A stretch of DNA of 64,000 bases, taken from Pseudomonas sp. CROZ-RG-20F-R04-15 (GTDB taxonomy: Bacteria > Pseudomonadota > Gammaproteobacteria > Pseudomonadales > Pseudomonadaceae). The notes beneath the pieces are model-generated. The model worked only from the letters and a program-made list of their open reading frames with translations. It made no database searches and was not told the DNA's origin. The DNA lies in contig NZ_JAKNQL010000002.1 in assembly GCF_022662375.1 (NCBI RefSeq), forward strand, positions 62,001 through 126,000, written 5' to 3'. Positions 43,162 through 53,284 of the stretch are shown here, in pieces. Position 1 is the stretch's first letter; each line of letters opens with the position of its first letter. The position numbers and the translations under genes are program-made.

Positions 43162-46100
43162 TTACACGAGAGGTTTAGGCTCGTGTTCTTTTTCCTCGGC
43201 CTCTTGGTGTTGCTCGACCGCGTCCTGAACGGAGCGTGGTGCTTCAGCAATCACTGCTTCGACAACCGCTTCTTCAGCGACCGGGGCAGGTGCTGCCTCG
43301 ACCACTCCAGCCACCGGAGCAGCAGCGGCAGCCAGTTCGGCTTCCTTCTGCAGGCGCTCTTCTTCACGCTTGCGACGACGCACTTCACGTGGGTCGTTTG
43401 GCGCGCGGCCGCTTGGCGTCAGAGCGCTGACTGGAGCCGGTGCTTCAACCACTGGAGCTGGCGCTTCGGCAACGACAGGTGCTTCGACAACCGGTGCAGG
43501 TTCAGTAGCAACCACTGGCTCGGCAACTTTGGTCTCTTCAACCACAGGAGCTTCAACCGCAGGCGCTTCGAACACTGGCGCTTGAACAACTGGCGCTTGA
43601 ACAAGCGGGGCTTCAACCACTGGCGCTGGTGTTTCAGCAACAGCCGGTTCGGCAACCCAGTTGAAGGCGGTTTGTTCTTCACGAACTTCACGCACGGTTT
43701 CGGTCACGGTTTCAGCGACGGTTTCAACCACCGGCTCAGCGAACACAACGGGCGCTGGCTCTACCTGAGGCAGGTTTTCCTGAACCGGTGCCACTTCGAC
43801 TTCCGGAGCAGCAATCACTTCTACCGGCGTGGTCGCTTCAACAACCGGCGCTTCCACCGCAGCAGTTTCCTGAACAGCGGCAGTGGCGCGTTCGGCTTGC
43901 TCGTGCGCTTGTGCTTCAGCCGGAGCGCTGATCACGCTGCTGGCAACAGCAGCAGTCACCGCCAGGCCGGCAGCCAGTTCGGCAGTGCTTGGCTCTTCAG
44001 TGTTTTCGCCGGATTCGGATTCTTCCGAACCTTCGATCACGTTGCCGTTGGCATCACGTTGACGCTCACGACGGTTGCTGCGACGACGCTGACCGCGCGA
44101 ACGACGACGTGGGCGATCGCCTTCGGCGTTCTCCGAACCGTCTTCCGGCAGTTGCTCTTCGTTGCTGTTCACTTCTTCTTCAGCGACGGCAGCAGCGGCC
44201 TGTTCGGCGCGTGGCTGACGCTCTTCACGCGGCGGACGCGGTGCGCGTTCTTCACGTGGCTGACGGGCCGGACGCTCTTCAGCGACAACGGCTGCGGTGG
44301 CTTCAGCCACTGGCGTGGCGTCCAGAGGCTCGCGCAGTTCACGTACACGCTCTTCACGCTCGCCACGTGGCTTGCGGTCTTCACGCGGTGCACGTGGAGC
44401 ACGTTCTTCACGCGGAGCACGAGGTGCGCGTTCTTCACGGACTGCCGGTGCTTCGGTACGGGCTTCACGAGGCTCGCGGACTTCACGGGCTTCACGTGGC
44501 TGACGCTCTTCACGCGGTTCACGTGGGGCGCGCTCTTCACGCGGTGCACGTTCTTCGCGCGGCTTGCGTTCTTCATCGCGGCGACCATTACGGTTGCGGC
44601 TCTGCTGACGACCGTTGCGACGTTCTTCGTTACGGGCCGGACGCTCGCTGGCTGGTTTTTCAACCACAACCGGAGCAGCTGGCTCTTCTTTCGTGGCAAA
44701 CAGGCTGACCAGCGATTTCACCAAGCCTTTGAACAGGCTTGGTTCTGGCGCGGCAACTGGAGCCGGTGCCGGTGCGGCAGGTGCGACGGCTTCGGTCGGA
44801 ACCGGAGCGTTGGCGCGGGCCGGAGCAGTCTTGACTGCGGCTTCCTGGCGAACCAGGGTGCGGGTCGCAGCGGCTGGCTGAACTTCTTCGACTTCGGCAG
44901 CGGCAGCAGCGATTTCGTAGCTGGACTGGTTGGTCGCGGCTTCCGGGCTGTCGTCACGCAGACGCTGAACTTCGAAGTGCGGCGTTTCGAGGTGATCGTT
45001 CGGCAGAATGACGATGCGGGCACGGGTGCGCAGTTCGATCTTGGTGATCGAGTTGCGTTTTTCGTTGAGCAGGAACGCGGCGACCGGGATAGGCACTTGC
45101 GCGCGCACTTCGGCAGTACGGTCTTTCAGGGCTTCTTCTTCGATCAGGCGCAGGATCGCCAGCGACAGCGATTCAACGTCACGGATGATGCCGGTGCCGT
45201 TGCAACGCGGGCAGACGATGCCGCTGCTTTCGCCCAGGGATGGACGCAGGCGCTGACGGGACATTTCCAGCAGGCCGAAGCGCGAGATGCGGCCGATCTG
45301 CACGCGAGCGCGGTCGGCTTCCAGGCATTCGCGGACTTTCTCTTCCACGGCGCGCTGGTTCTTGGCAGGGGTCATGTCGATGAAGTCGATGACGATCAGG
45401 CCGCCGATGTCGCGCAGGCGCAACTGGCGGGCGATTTCTTCGGCAGCTTCAAGGTTGGTCTGCAGGGCGGTTTCTTCGATGTCGCTGCCTTTGGTGGCGC
45501 GCGCCGAGTTGATGTCGATGGACACCAGGGCTTCGGTCGGATCGATAACGATGGAGCCGCCGGAAGGCAGTTCAACGACGCGCTGGAAAGCGGTCTCGAT
45601 CTGGCTTTCGATCTGGAAACGGTTGAACAGCGGCACGCTGTCTTCGTACAGCTTGATCTTGCTGGCGTACTGCGGCATTACCTGGCGGATGAAGGTCAGG
45701 GCTTCGTCCTGGGCTTCAACGCTGTCGATCAGCACTTCGCCAATGTCCTGGCGCAGGTAATCGCGGATAGCGCGGATGATCACGTTGCTTTCCTGGTAGA
45801 TCAGGAAAGGCGCGGAACGATCCAGCGAGGCTTCTTTGATGGCGGTCCATAGTTGCAGCAGGTAATCGAGGTCCCACTGCATTTCTTCGCTGCTGCGGCC
45901 CAGGCCGGCAGTGCGCACGATCAGACCCATGTCGGCCGGTGCAACCAGACCGTTCAGCGCTTCACGCAGTTCGTTGCGTTCTTCGCCTTCGATGCGGCGG
46001 GAGATACCGCCGGCACGCGGGTTGTTCGGCATCAGCACAAGGTAACGACCGGCCAGGCTGATGAAGGTGGTCAGGGCGGCGCCCTTGTTGCCACGTTCTT

Positions 46101-46413
46101 CTTTTTCGACCTGAACGATGACTTCCTGGCCTTCGCTCAGGACGTCCTTGATGTTGACGCGGCCTTCAGGGGCTTTCTTGAAGTATTCGCGGGAGATTTC
46201 TTTGAGGGGCAGGAAGCCGTGGCGCTCGGAGCCGAAATCGACAAAGGCAGCCTCAAGGCTTGGTTCGATGCGAGTGATACGGCCTTTATAGATGTTGGCC
46301 TTCTTCTGCTCGCGTGCACCGGATTCGATGTCCAGGTCGTAGAGGCGTTGGCCATCTACCAGTGCAACACGCAACTCTTCGGGTTGAGTTGCGTTAATCA
46401 GCATTCTTTTCAT
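43162..46413 (-). CDS. rne: Ribonuclease E
   Basis: 1083 residues. The N-terminal catalytic half has the S1 domain ([24 protein letters not shown]), catalytic aspartates in [10 protein letters not shown] and LIVIDFIDM, and the zinc-link CPRCNGTG. The C-terminal half is a disordered scaffold with Arg/Glu/Pro-rich degenerate repeats ([16 protein letters not shown] kind, roughly residues 590-720), Ala/Val/Pro-rich repeats (PVVEAPV kind, about 930-1030) and an acidic tail. RNase E starts mRNA decay and matures rRNA and tRNA. The start [21 protein letters not shown] matches the family; no good ribosome-binding site precedes it, but an 8-bp hairpin does. Confidence 0.97.
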   Translation of the reverse strand: MKRMLINATQPEELRVALVDGQRLYDLDIESGAREQKKANIYKGRITRIEPSLEAAFVDFGSERHGFLPLKEISREYFKKAPEGRVNIKDVLSEGQEVIVQVEKEERGNKGAALTTFISLAGRYLVLMPNNPRAGGISRRIEGEERNELREALNGLVAPADMGLIVRTAGLGRSSEEMQWDLDYLLQLWTAIKEASLDRSAPFLIYQESNVIIRAIRDYLRQDIGEVLIDSVEAQDEALTFIRQVMPQYASKIKLYEDSVPLFNRFQIESQIETAFQRVVELPSGGSIVIDPTEALVSIDINSARATKGSDIEETALQTNLEAAEEIARQLRLRDIGGLIVIDFIDMTPAKNQRAVEEKVRECLEADRARVQIGRISRFGLLEMSRQRLRPSLGESSGIVCPRCNGTGIIRDVESLSLAILRLIEEEALKDRTAEVRAQVPIPVAAFLLNEKRNSITKIELRTRARIVILPNDHLETPHFEVQRLRDDSPEAATNQSSYEIAAAAAEVEEVQPAAATRTLVRQEAAVKTAPARANAPVPTEAVAPAAPAPAPVAAPEPSLFKGLVKSLVSLFATKEEPAAPVVVEKPASERPARNEERRNGRQQSRNRNGRRDEERKPREERAPREERAPREPREERQPREAREVREPREARTEAPAVREERAPRAPREERAPRAPREDRKPRGEREERVRELREPLDATPVAEATAAVVAEERPARQPREERAPRPPREERQPRAEQAAAAVAEEEVNSNEEQLPEDGSENAEGDRPRRRSRGQRRRSNRRERQRDANGNVIEGSEESESGENTEEPSTAELAAGLAVTAAVASSVISAPAEAQAHEQAERATAAVQETAAVEAPVVEATTPVEVIAAPEVEVAPVQENLPQVEPAPVVFAEPVVETVAETVTETVREVREEQTAFNWVAEPAVAETPAPVVEAPLVQAPVVQAPVFEAPAVEAPVVEETKVAEPVVATEPAPVVEAPVVAEAPAPVVEAPAPVSALTPSGRAPNDPREVRRRKREEERLQKEAELAAAAAPVAGVVEAAPAPVAEEAVVEAVIAEAPRSVQDAVEQHQEAEEKEHEPKPLV

Positions 46414-47112
46414 GTAGTACCGTCGGTTTCCGGGCTGCCGGAAACGGCGTTCGGCACACACGACTTCTCACGGTCGGTGTCAGGTGCGTCGGGAGTGGTT
46501 GGCCATTCCCGTGTCCAGCGATATGCGGCCAATTGGGCCGATATAGCGACGTACGCGTCCTGCTTGCTGTGGCTACTTAAGCACTCAGTCAGGAGGAGGA
46601 ATCAACCAGCGGCTGTGGACGAGATGAAGCGTCTTGATAAAGCCTATTGCTACACAGTCCGGCGGTTGTGCATCTCCACCCTACACGTATCCCTGATAAT
46701 TCGGGTGCTGCCGCGCGCAGAATCCGCAGCGGGTTGGCATTTACCGTGAGCTCCGAAAGGGGAGGTCACGCATCATGGCTAATTCAGGCGTTGTTTCCGA
46801 AGCATTCGCTCGGGGTCATCTGTAGCTGACTGCACTTTGTGAACTGGCCTTGAATGTGTGCCTGTCAGGCGAGTAAAAACTCTGCTCGACGGTGTAATTC
46901 AGGCCTCATGTCACCTGCGCTTGTTACAACTGCAAACTCCACCGTTACGTAGCGAAAGCCCCGTAGGACGGCCTCGCGTCCTGGTGAATTGCGTTGGTCA
47001 GGGCCGGTTTTTGACCGTGGTTCCTCTGTCCAGGCCGCTTTTGGCGGCGTTCGCGACTATAGCAGCAATGATTAAGTGCTTCAATTCCATAAAAATTGTT
47101 ATCATCCGCGGC
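46414..47112. promoter_or_regulatory. Divergent rne-rluC region containing the rne leader
   Basis: This ~700-bp gap contains no convincing gene. On the minus strand it should carry the long rne 5' untranslated region, which in E. coli senses RNase E level. Visible structures are a perfect GTTTCCGG/CCGGAAAC stem with a 4-base loop (46426-46445), 12 bases before the rne start codon, and a hairpin pairing CGTGA-CTCC with GGAG-TCACG (46745-46770). Near the rluC end, TATCAT (47100-47105) is a possible -10 box very close to the rluC start. Promoter positions for rne were not resolved. Confidence 0.6.
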
Positions 47113-48072
47113 ATGACAACTACTGCCCCTTCGACTCCAGGCGTTCAATTGCTTGAAGTCTCGCCGGAGTATGCCGGCCAACGAATCGACAATTTTCTCC
47201 TCGCCCGGCTCAAAGGCGTGCCCAAGACCTTGATTTACCGCATTTTGCGTAAAGGCGAAGTGCGTGTGAACAAGGGTCGGATCAAGCCCGAATACAAGCT
47301 GCAGGCCGGTGATATCGTGCGCGTGCCGCCGGTTCGCGTGCCTGAACGTGATGAGCCGGTGCCACTCGCCCAAGGCTTGTTGCAGCGCCTGGAAGCTTCG
47401 ATTGTCTTCGAAGACAAAGCCCTGATCGTGATCAACAAGCCCGCTGGCATTGCGGTTCACGGTGGTAGTGGCTTGAATTTCGGTGTGATCGAAGCCTTTC
47501 GTCAGTTGCGTCCCGATGCCAAAGAGCTGGAGCTGGTTCACCGTCTCGACCGCGACACCTCCGGCCTGCTGATGATCGCCAAAAAGCGCAGCATGTTGCG
47601 CCACTTGCACGAGCAATTGCGCGGCGATGGCGTCGACAAGCGCTATATGGCGCTGGTTCGCGGCAACTGGGCGACTTCGATCAAGAAAGTCAGTGCGCCA
47701 TTGCTCAAGAGCAATCTGCGTTCCGGCGAGCGCATGGTCGAAGTCAATGACGAGGGCAAAGAAGCCCTGACCATGTTCAAGGTGCTGCGCCGTTTCGGTG
47801 ATTTCGCCACCATGGTCGAGGCTAAACCGGTTACCGGTCGCACCCACCAGATTCGCGTGCACACTTTGCATGCCGGCCATTGCATTGCGGGTGACAGCAA
47901 GTATGGCGATGAGGATTTCACCAAGGAAATCCGCGATCTGGGTGGCAAGCGCCTGTTCCTGCACGCCTACATGCTGACCGTGCCGCTGCCCGATGGCGGC
48001 AAGCTGACCTTGCAGGCACCGGTCGATGAAATGTGGGCCAAGACCGTGGAGCGATTGAGTGCGCCCATCTGA
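47113..48072 (+). CDS. rluC: 23S rRNA pseudouridine synthase RluC
   Basis: 319 residues. The S4 RNA-binding domain ([34 protein letters not shown], about 19-55) is followed by the RluA-family catalytic domain with the active-site aspartate in [14 protein letters not shown] and the end motif GRTHQIRVH. Placed divergently from rne as in other gamma-proteobacteria, it matches RluC, which modifies U955, U2504 and U2580 of 23S rRNA. The start [22 protein letters not shown] is chosen by similarity; the upstream open frame runs through the promoter region. It overlaps the next gene by 14 bases. Confidence 0.95.
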   Translation: MTTTAPSTPGVQLLEVSPEYAGQRIDNFLLARLKGVPKTLIYRILRKGEVRVNKGRIKPEYKLQAGDIVRVPPVRVPERDEPVPLAQGLLQRLEASIVFEDKALIVINKPAGIAVHGGSGLNFGVIEAFRQLRPDAKELELVHRLDRDTSGLLMIAKKRSMLRHLHEQLRGDGVDKRYMALVRGNWATSIKKVSAPLLKSNLRSGERMVEVNDEGKEALTMFKVLRRFGDFATMVEAKPVTGRTHQIRVHTLHAGHCIAGDSKYGDEDFTKEIRDLGGKRLFLHAYMLTVPLPDGGKLTLQAPVDEMWAKTVERLSAPI

Positions 48073-48721
48073 TTACAAGCTGCTGATTTTCGATTGGGAC
48101 GGCACGCTGGCCGATTCCATCCATCGGATCGTCGAGGCGATGCACTCTGCATCCGGGCGTTCCGGTTTCGACTTGCGTGATGATTTTGCCGTCAAAGGCA
48201 TCATCGGTCTGGGCTTGCCCGAGGCGATTCGCACGCTGTATCCCGAGATCAGCGATGCCGAGATGACCTTGTTTCGCGAGTATTACGCCGATCACTACAT
48301 CGCTGCAGAGGCCGTGCCTTCGCCGTTGTTCGAAGGTGTTGTCGAGTCGATGGCGTCGTTTCGCGAGCAGGGTTATCACCTGGCTGTCGCCACCGGCAAG
48401 AATCGCCGGGGACTGGATCGAGTGCTCAAGGCCAATGGCTGGGAAGATTATTTCGATATCACCCGCGCTGCCGATGAAACTGCAAGCAAGCCACACCCTC
48501 TGATGCTTGAGCAGATCGTTGCGCATTGTGGTGTGCGCCCGGAGCAGGCGCTGATGGTCGGCGATTCATCCTTCGATCTGCTGATGGCGCGTAATGCGGG
48601 GATGGATTCGGTCGCGGTCAGTTATGGCGCGCAATCGATCGAATCGCTGCAACAGTTCGAGCCACGTCTGTCGATCGACCGTTTTTCCGAATTGCATGCC
48701 TGGCTGGGGAAGCAGGCTTAA
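48059..48721 (+). CDS. HAD-superfamily hydrolase (phosphoglycolate phosphatase-like)
   Basis: 220 residues with HAD motif [11 protein letters not shown] (about residues 11-20), a cap domain, motif II VATGK, motif III lysine in SKPHPLML and motif [10 protein letters not shown]. It starts at a GTG inside the 3' end of rluC with GGAG upstream. It resembles the phosphatases that follow rluC in other pseudomonads; the substrate is unknown. Confidence 0.93.
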   Translation: MRPSDYKLLIFDWDGTLADSIHRIVEAMHSASGRSGFDLRDDFAVKGIIGLGLPEAIRTLYPEISDAEMTLFREYYADHYIAAEAVPSPLFEGVVESMASFREQGYHLAVATGKNRRGLDRVLKANGWEDYFDITRAADETASKPHPLMLEQIVAHCGVRPEQALMVGDSSFDLLMARNAGMDSVAVSYGAQSIESLQQFEPRLSIDRFSELHAWLGKQA

Positions 48722-48745
48722 TACGTTTTTGCTGGGGTGGATGGC

Positions 48746-49735
48746 ATGACCGACGAATGGAAAGCACCGGCCAAGGCAAGTGCCGACGGCGGTGACGAAA
48801 AAAGCTGGAAGCTGTTGGAAAAGACCTTGCTGGCTGGTGTTCAGGAGCAGCGTCGTTCGCGGCGTTGGGGGATTTTCTTCAAGCTGCTGACGTTTGTTTA
48901 TCTGTTTGTGGCGCTGATCCTGTTCACGCCGCTGATGGATATGGAAAAGAGCGCCACGCGCGGGCCGAACTACACCGCGTTGATCGACGTCACCGGCATG
49001 ATCGCCGACAAAGAGCCGGCCAGTGCCGACAACATTGTTGGCAGCCTGCGGGCGGCGTTCGAGGACAAAAAGGTCAAAGGCGTGATCCTGCGCATCAACA
49101 GTCCTGGCGGCAGTCCGGTGCAATCGGGTTATGTGTATGACGAGATCAAGCGTCTGCGCGGCCTGCATCCGGAGATCAAGCTGTATGCAGTGATTTCCGA
49201 TCTGGGTGCCTCCGGTGCCTATTACATTGCCAGTGCGGCGGATCAGATCTACGCCGACAAGGCCAGCCTGGTCGGTTCGATTGGTGTGACGGCGGCCGGT
49301 TACGGTTTTGTCGGCACCATGGAGAAGCTCGGCGTCGAGCGTCGTACGTACACTTCGGGCGAGCACAAGTCGTTCCTCGATCCGTTCCAGCCGCAGAAGC
49401 CGGAAGAAACGGCGTTCTGGCAGAGTGTGCTCGACACCACGCACAAGCAGTTCATCAACAGCGTCAAGCAGGGTCGCGGCGATCGCTTGAAAGACAAAGA
49501 ACATCCAGAGCTGTTCTCCGGGTTGGTCTGGTCGGGCGAGCAGGCACTACCGCTGGGCTTGATCGATGGGCTGGGCAATGCCAGTTCAGTGGCGCGGGAT
49601 GTGATTGGCGAGAAAGAGTTGGTCGACTTCACCGTTCAGGAATCGCCGTTCGATCGCTTCTCGAAAAAGCTGGGTGCCAGCGTGGCTGAGCAGTTGGCGA
49701 TGTGGATGGGTTTCCACGGGCCTTCGTTGCGTTAA
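48746..49735 (+). CDS. S49 family peptidase (SppA/SohB type)
   Basis: 329 residues. A cytoplasmic N-terminus, one membrane anchor (FFKLLTFVYLFVALILF, about residues 44-60) and a ClpP-like fold follow: LRINSPGGSPVQSGYVYDEIKRL, then the catalytic serine in SDLGASGAYYIASAAD, and LVGSIGV. It is a single-domain signal-peptide peptidase relative that degrades membrane or leader peptides. The start ATG has GGGGTGG upstream; a GTG three codons earlier is possible. It is followed by a bidirectional terminator. Confidence 0.93.
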   Translation: MTDEWKAPAKASADGGDEKSWKLLEKTLLAGVQEQRRSRRWGIFFKLLTFVYLFVALILFTPLMDMEKSATRGPNYTALIDVTGMIADKEPASADNIVGSLRAAFEDKKVKGVILRINSPGGSPVQSGYVYDEIKRLRGLHPEIKLYAVISDLGASGAYYIASAADQIYADKASLVGSIGVTAAGYGFVGTMEKLGVERRTYTSGEHKSFLDPFQPQKPEETAFWQSVLDTTHKQFINSVKQGRGDRLKDKEHPELFSGLVWSGEQALPLGLIDGLGNASSVARDVIGEKELVDFTVQESPFDRFSKKLGASVAEQLAMWMGFHGPSLR

Positions 49736-49749
49736 GCGCTCGCTGCATG

Positions 49750-49778
49750 AAAAAACCGGCCTTGATGGCCGGTTTTTT
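49750..49778. terminator. Bidirectional terminator between the S49 peptidase and maf genes
   Basis: A perfect 12-bp inverted repeat AAAAAACCGGCC/GGCCGGTTTTTT with a 5-base loop lies between convergent genes. Confidence 0.95.
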
Positions 49779-49783
49779 GTGGG

Positions 49784-50362
49784 TCAGGGTATTTGCACGC
49801 CTTCAACCAGCAGCATGTCAATCAGGCGAATCAGTGGCAGACCGATCAGGCTGGTGGCGTCAGGGCCTTCGGTGGATTGAAACAGGCTCACACCGAGGCC
49901 TTCAGCTTTGAAGCTGCCAGCACAGTCATACGGCTGCTCGATGCGCAGATAGCGCTCAACGCGCGCTTGGTCGAGCTGGCGCATGTGTACGGTAAACGGC
50001 ACGCAATCGACTTGGCATTCGCCAGTCTGGCTGTTGAGCAGCGCCAGGCCGGTCAGGAAGGTCACGCTGGCGCCACTGGCAGCCATTAATTGCTGGCGGG
50101 CCTTCTCGAAGGTGTGTGGTTTGCCGATAATCTGCTCGCCGAGCACGGCAACCTGATCCGAGCCGATAATCAGATGAGCGGGGTGGCTGTGGGCCAGTGC
50201 CCGGGCCTTTTGTTCGGCGAGGCGTCTGACCAGTTCGATGGCTGGCTCGCCCGGGCGATGACTTTCATCGATGTCCGGCGAGCTGCAGACGAACGGCAGG
50301 TGCAGGCGGGCGAGCAATTCGCGACGATAGGTCGAGCTTGAAGCGAGTAATAAAGGCAGCAT
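49784..50362 (-). CDS. Maf-family nucleotide pyrophosphatase (YceF type)
   Basis: 192 residues. LLLASSSTYRRELLARLHLPF at the N-terminus is the Maf nucleotide-binding loop; VIGSDQVAVL carries the catalytic aspartate, and GKPHTFEKARQQL follows. The YceF subgroup hydrolyses modified or 7-methyl nucleotides such as m7GTP. Transcribed opposite to yceD-rpmF, with the promoter of the latter starting 69 bp upstream of its start codon. Confidence 0.94.
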   Translation of the reverse strand: MLPLLLASSSTYRRELLARLHLPFVCSSPDIDESHRPGEPAIELVRRLAEQKARALAHSHPAHLIIGSDQVAVLGEQIIGKPHTFEKARQQLMAASGASVTFLTGLALLNSQTGECQVDCVPFTVHMRQLDQARVERYLRIEQPYDCAGSFKAEGLGVSLFQSTEGPDATSLIGLPLIRLIDMLLVEGVQIP

Positions 50363-50430
50363 TCGCGTCTCCTGAGGCAGGTGCGGATTCTAGCGGAGGC
50401 ACGCAAGTGACGGACAGAGCACAATTTCCT

Positions 50431-50458
50431 TTGACATGGGTGGGTGCATCCCTATAAT
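50431..50458 (+). promoter_or_regulatory. Strong sigma-70 promoter of the yceD-rpmF-plsX operon
   Basis: A consensus TTGACA (50431-50436) and a consensus TATAAT (50453-50458) are 16 bases apart. The predicted start point, about 50465, is only ~3 bases before the yceD ATG at 50468, so the message would be almost leaderless. Confidence 0.88.
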
Positions 50459-50467
50459 GCTGCGCCT

Positions 50468-50995
50468 ATGTTGAATGACCCGATTCCACCTCACGTTGAC
50501 CCGCGCAAATTGGCTGATCGTGGCACCACCCTTCAAGGTGAAATGCTGCTGGCCGATTTGGAGAGACTCTGCGACCCGCTTTCCGACAATGTCGGTACGG
50601 TGCAGGCGAAATTCGTTTTTGAACGAGATGAACGTAAATCTGTGGTGATCCACAGCTTTATCGACACCGAGGTCAAAATGGTTTGCCAGCGTTGTCTTGA
50701 GCTGGTCACCCTGCCGATCCACAGCGAATGCAGTTATGCTGTGGTGAAAGAGGGTGCGAATACCCAGTCGTTGCCGAAAGGTTATGACGTGCTGGAACTG
50801 GGCGAAGATCCATTGGATCTGCAGTCACTGGTCGAAGAAGAGCTTTTGCTCGCTTTGCCTATTGTGCCTGCTCATCATCCGGAAGAATGCCAGCAGCCGG
50901 CGGGTCTCGATGAGCCCGAACCGAGCGAGGACGAGTCAACGCGGTCCAACCCGTTCAGTGTATTGGCGCAGTTAAAGCGTGACCCAAACGTTTAG
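50468..50995 (+). CDS. yceD: YceD/DUF177 family protein (23S rRNA accumulation)
   Basis: 175 residues with the DUF177 signature VCQRCLELVTLPI (two cysteines near residue 70) and an acidic C-terminus. YceD is conserved beside rpmF and is needed for normal 23S rRNA accumulation in some bacteria. The start MLNDPIPPHVDPRKLADRG is family-like, and its ATG lies only 10 bases after the -10 box, leaving no room for a usual ribosome-binding site. rpmF follows by 13 bp. Confidence 0.93.
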   Translation: MLNDPIPPHVDPRKLADRGTTLQGEMLLADLERLCDPLSDNVGTVQAKFVFERDERKSVVIHSFIDTEVKMVCQRCLELVTLPIHSECSYAVVKEGANTQSLPKGYDVLELGEDPLDLQSLVEEELLLALPIVPAHHPEECQQPAGLDEPEPSEDESTRSNPFSVLAQLKRDPNV

Positions 50996-51008
50996 GAGTT
51001 AATCAATT

Positions 51009-51191
51009 ATGGCTGTTCAGCAGAACAAAAAATCCCGCTCTGCCCGTGACATGCGCCGTTCGCACGACGCTCTCGAGGCTAGCACCCTGTCTGTAGAAAA
51101 AACCACTGGTGAAGTTCACCTGCGTCACCACGTATCGCCAGAAGGCGTATACCGTGGCCGTAAAGTGATCGACAAGGGCGCTGACGAGTAA
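51009..51191 (+). CDS. rpmF: 50S ribosomal protein L32
   Basis: 60 residues, beginning [20 protein letters not shown], with the basic L32 pattern, then [17 protein letters not shown]. The start has TAGGAG upstream. It is co-transcribed with yceD and plsX (4-bp gap), linking ribosome and lipid synthesis as in other proteobacteria. Confidence 0.98.
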
Positions 51192-51195
51192 TCAC

Positions 51196-52206
51196 TTGTC
51201 CGCTCAAGTCATCGCGATTGACGCAATGGGCGGGGACTTCGGTCCCCGCAGCATTGTTCAGGCCAGCCTTGCTTGCCTGTCTGCTACGCCCTCGCTGCAC
51301 CTGACCCTCGTCGGTCAACCCTCCCTTCTTGAAGAATTGATCAACGGCCAATCGGCTGCCGATCGCGCGCGCCTGACCATTATTCCGGCCAGCGAAGTCA
51401 TCACCATGGACGAAAAGCCGACACAGGCCTTGCGCGGCAAGCCGGACTCGTCGATGCGTGTTGCTCTGGAGTTGGTGCGTGATGGCAAGGCTCAAGCCTG
51501 TGTCAGTGCTGGCAATACCGGTGCGTTGATGGCGCTCTCGCGATTCGTGCTGAAGACGTTGCCGGGTATCGATCGTCCGGCGATGGTGGCGGCGATTCCG
51601 ACGCAGAAGGGTTATTGCCAGTTGCTTGACCTTGGCGCCAACGTCGATTGCAGTGCCGAACATCTGCTGCAGTTTGCGGTGATGGGTTCTGTTGCGGCGC
51701 AAACGCTGGGCATCCATCGTCCCCGCGTCGCGCTGCTGAATATCGGCACCGAAGACATCAAGGGCAATCAGCAGGTCAAACTGGCTGCGACGCTGTTGCA
51801 GGCTGCGCGCGGCATCAACTACATCGGCTTTATCGAAGGCGACGGCTTGTATCGTGGCGAAGCTGATGTGGTGGTGTGTGATGGATTTGTCGGCAATATC
51901 CTGCTCAAGTCCAGCGAGGGCCTGGCGACGATGATTGCTGCGCGCATCGAGGCGTTGTTCAAAAAGAATCTGGCCACGCGTGCGGTGGGAGCTTTGGCGT
52001 TGCCGCTGATGAAACGCTTGCAGGCTGATCTGGCGCCGGCGCGACATAACGGCGCAAGCTTTCTCGGCTTGCAGGGCATCGTCGTGAAAAGTCATGGTTC
52101 GGCCGGGGTTCAAGGCTTTCAGAGTGCAATTTCCCGCGCGTTGATCGAGATTCAGGAGAACTTGCCCGAACGCCTCCACGGTCGTCTGGAGGATCTGTTG
52201 TCTTAG
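51196..52206 (+). CDS. plsX: Phosphate acyltransferase PlsX
   Basis: 336 residues with [12 protein letters not shown] at the N-terminus, [24 protein letters not shown] and the later [26 protein letters not shown]. PlsX makes acyl-phosphate from acyl-ACP for phospholipid synthesis. The start codon is TTG (51196), just 4 bases after the rpmF stop, and gives [13 protein letters not shown]. This rare start codon may hold translation low compared with the ribosomal protein gene before it. Confidence 0.96.
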   Translation: MSAQVIAIDAMGGDFGPRSIVQASLACLSATPSLHLTLVGQPSLLEELINGQSAADRARLTIIPASEVITMDEKPTQALRGKPDSSMRVALELVRDGKAQACVSAGNTGALMALSRFVLKTLPGIDRPAMVAAIPTQKGYCQLLDLGANVDCSAEHLLQFAVMGSVAAQTLGIHRPRVALLNIGTEDIKGNQQVKLAATLLQAARGINYIGFIEGDGLYRGEADVVVCDGFVGNILLKSSEGLATMIAARIEALFKKNLATRAVGALALPLMKRLQADLAPARHNGASFLGLQGIVVKSHGSAGVQGFQSAISRALIEIQENLPERLHGRLEDLLS

Positions 52207-52329
52207 GCGTTTTCGTCGGACAATGCTTAAATGTGACCGCCCGGTTCAAAGGGCCATCCAACTGTCAGTTTCTTGCGTCCCCCAGCGGGGCGTCATTTTC
52301 CGACGACAAGATCATTAGGGGCTTGTTAC

Positions 52330-53268
52330 ATGTCTGCTTCCCTCACATTCGTCTTTCCGGGACAGGGTTCGCAGTCCCTCGGCATGTTGGCCGAGCTGGG
52401 CGCGGAATATCCGCTGATCCTCGAAACCTTCAAAGAAGCCTCTGAGGCTCTGGGCTATGACCTGTGGGCGTTGACCCAGCAAGGTCCGGAAGAGCTGCTC
52501 AATCAAACCGATAAAACCCAACCGGCCATTCTGACCGCTTCGATCGCCCTGTGGCGTCTGTGGCTGGCGGAAGGCGGTGCGCGTCCGGCCTTCGTTGCCG
52601 GTCACAGCCTGGGTGAATACAGCGCGCTGGTCGCTGCTGGCAGCCTGACACTGGCTGACGCGGTGAAGCTCGTTGAGCGCCGTGGTCAACTGATGCAGGA
52701 AGCGGTTCCAGCCGGGCAGGGTGGCATGGCTGCCATCCTCGGTCTGGAAGACGCTGACGTGCTGGCAGCCTGCGCCGAAGCGGCGCAAGGTGAAGTGGTC
52801 AGCGCCGTCAACTTCAACTCGCCGGGCCAGGTCGTTATCGCCGGTGCCAAGGCTGCCGTTGAGCGCGCCATCGAAGGCTGCAAGGCCCGTGGTGCCAAAC
52901 GCGCCATGCCGCTGCCGGTGAGCGTGCCGTCGCACTGCGAGTTGATGCGCCCGGCCGCCGAACGCTTTGCTGAATCCATCGCCGCCATCGACTGGCAGGC
53001 GCCGCAGATCCCGGTGGTACAGAACGTCAGCGCGCAAGTGCCGGCCGATCTGGAAACCCTCAAGCGTGATCTGCTCGAACAACTGTACAAGCCAGTGCGC
53101 TGGGTCGAGTCGGTACAGACTCTGGCCGCCAAGGGCGCGACCAATCTGGTCGAATGCGGCCCGGGCAAAGTCCTGGCCGGTCTGAACAAGCGTTGCGCCG
53201 AAGGCGTGGCGACTTCCAACCTCAATACCCCAGACGCTTTCGCTGCCGCTCGCGCAGCGCAAGCCTGA
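52330..53268 (+). CDS. fabD: Malonyl-CoA:ACP transacylase
   Basis: 312 residues with FVFPGQGSQSLGML, the catalytic serine in GHSLGEYSALVA (about residue 92), the histidine in SVPSHCELM, and VVQNVSAQ. It loads malonate onto ACP. The 123-bp gap before it holds no gene: fabH, which stands here in E. coli, is absent. The start is the ATG giving MSASLTFVFPGQG; the in-frame upstream extension is unconserved. Confidence 0.97.
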   Translation: MSASLTFVFPGQGSQSLGMLAELGAEYPLILETFKEASEALGYDLWALTQQGPEELLNQTDKTQPAILTASIALWRLWLAEGGARPAFVAGHSLGEYSALVAAGSLTLADAVKLVERRGQLMQEAVPAGQGGMAAILGLEDADVLAACAEAAQGEVVSAVNFNSPGQVVIAGAKAAVERAIEGCKARGAKRAMPLPVSVPSHCELMRPAAERFAESIAAIDWQAPQIPVVQNVSAQVPADLETLKRDLLEQLYKPVRWVESVQTLAAKGATNLVECGPGKVLAGLNKRCAEGVATSNLNTPDAFAAARAAQA

Positions 53269-53284
53269 ATCAGGAGAAACTTGC

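Noticed and set aside
43183..45852. Open frame of almost 890 codons on the plus strand opposite rne
   Set aside because: It mirrors the RNase E coding sequence; the translated product is low-complexity, has no domain, and has no ribosome-binding site.
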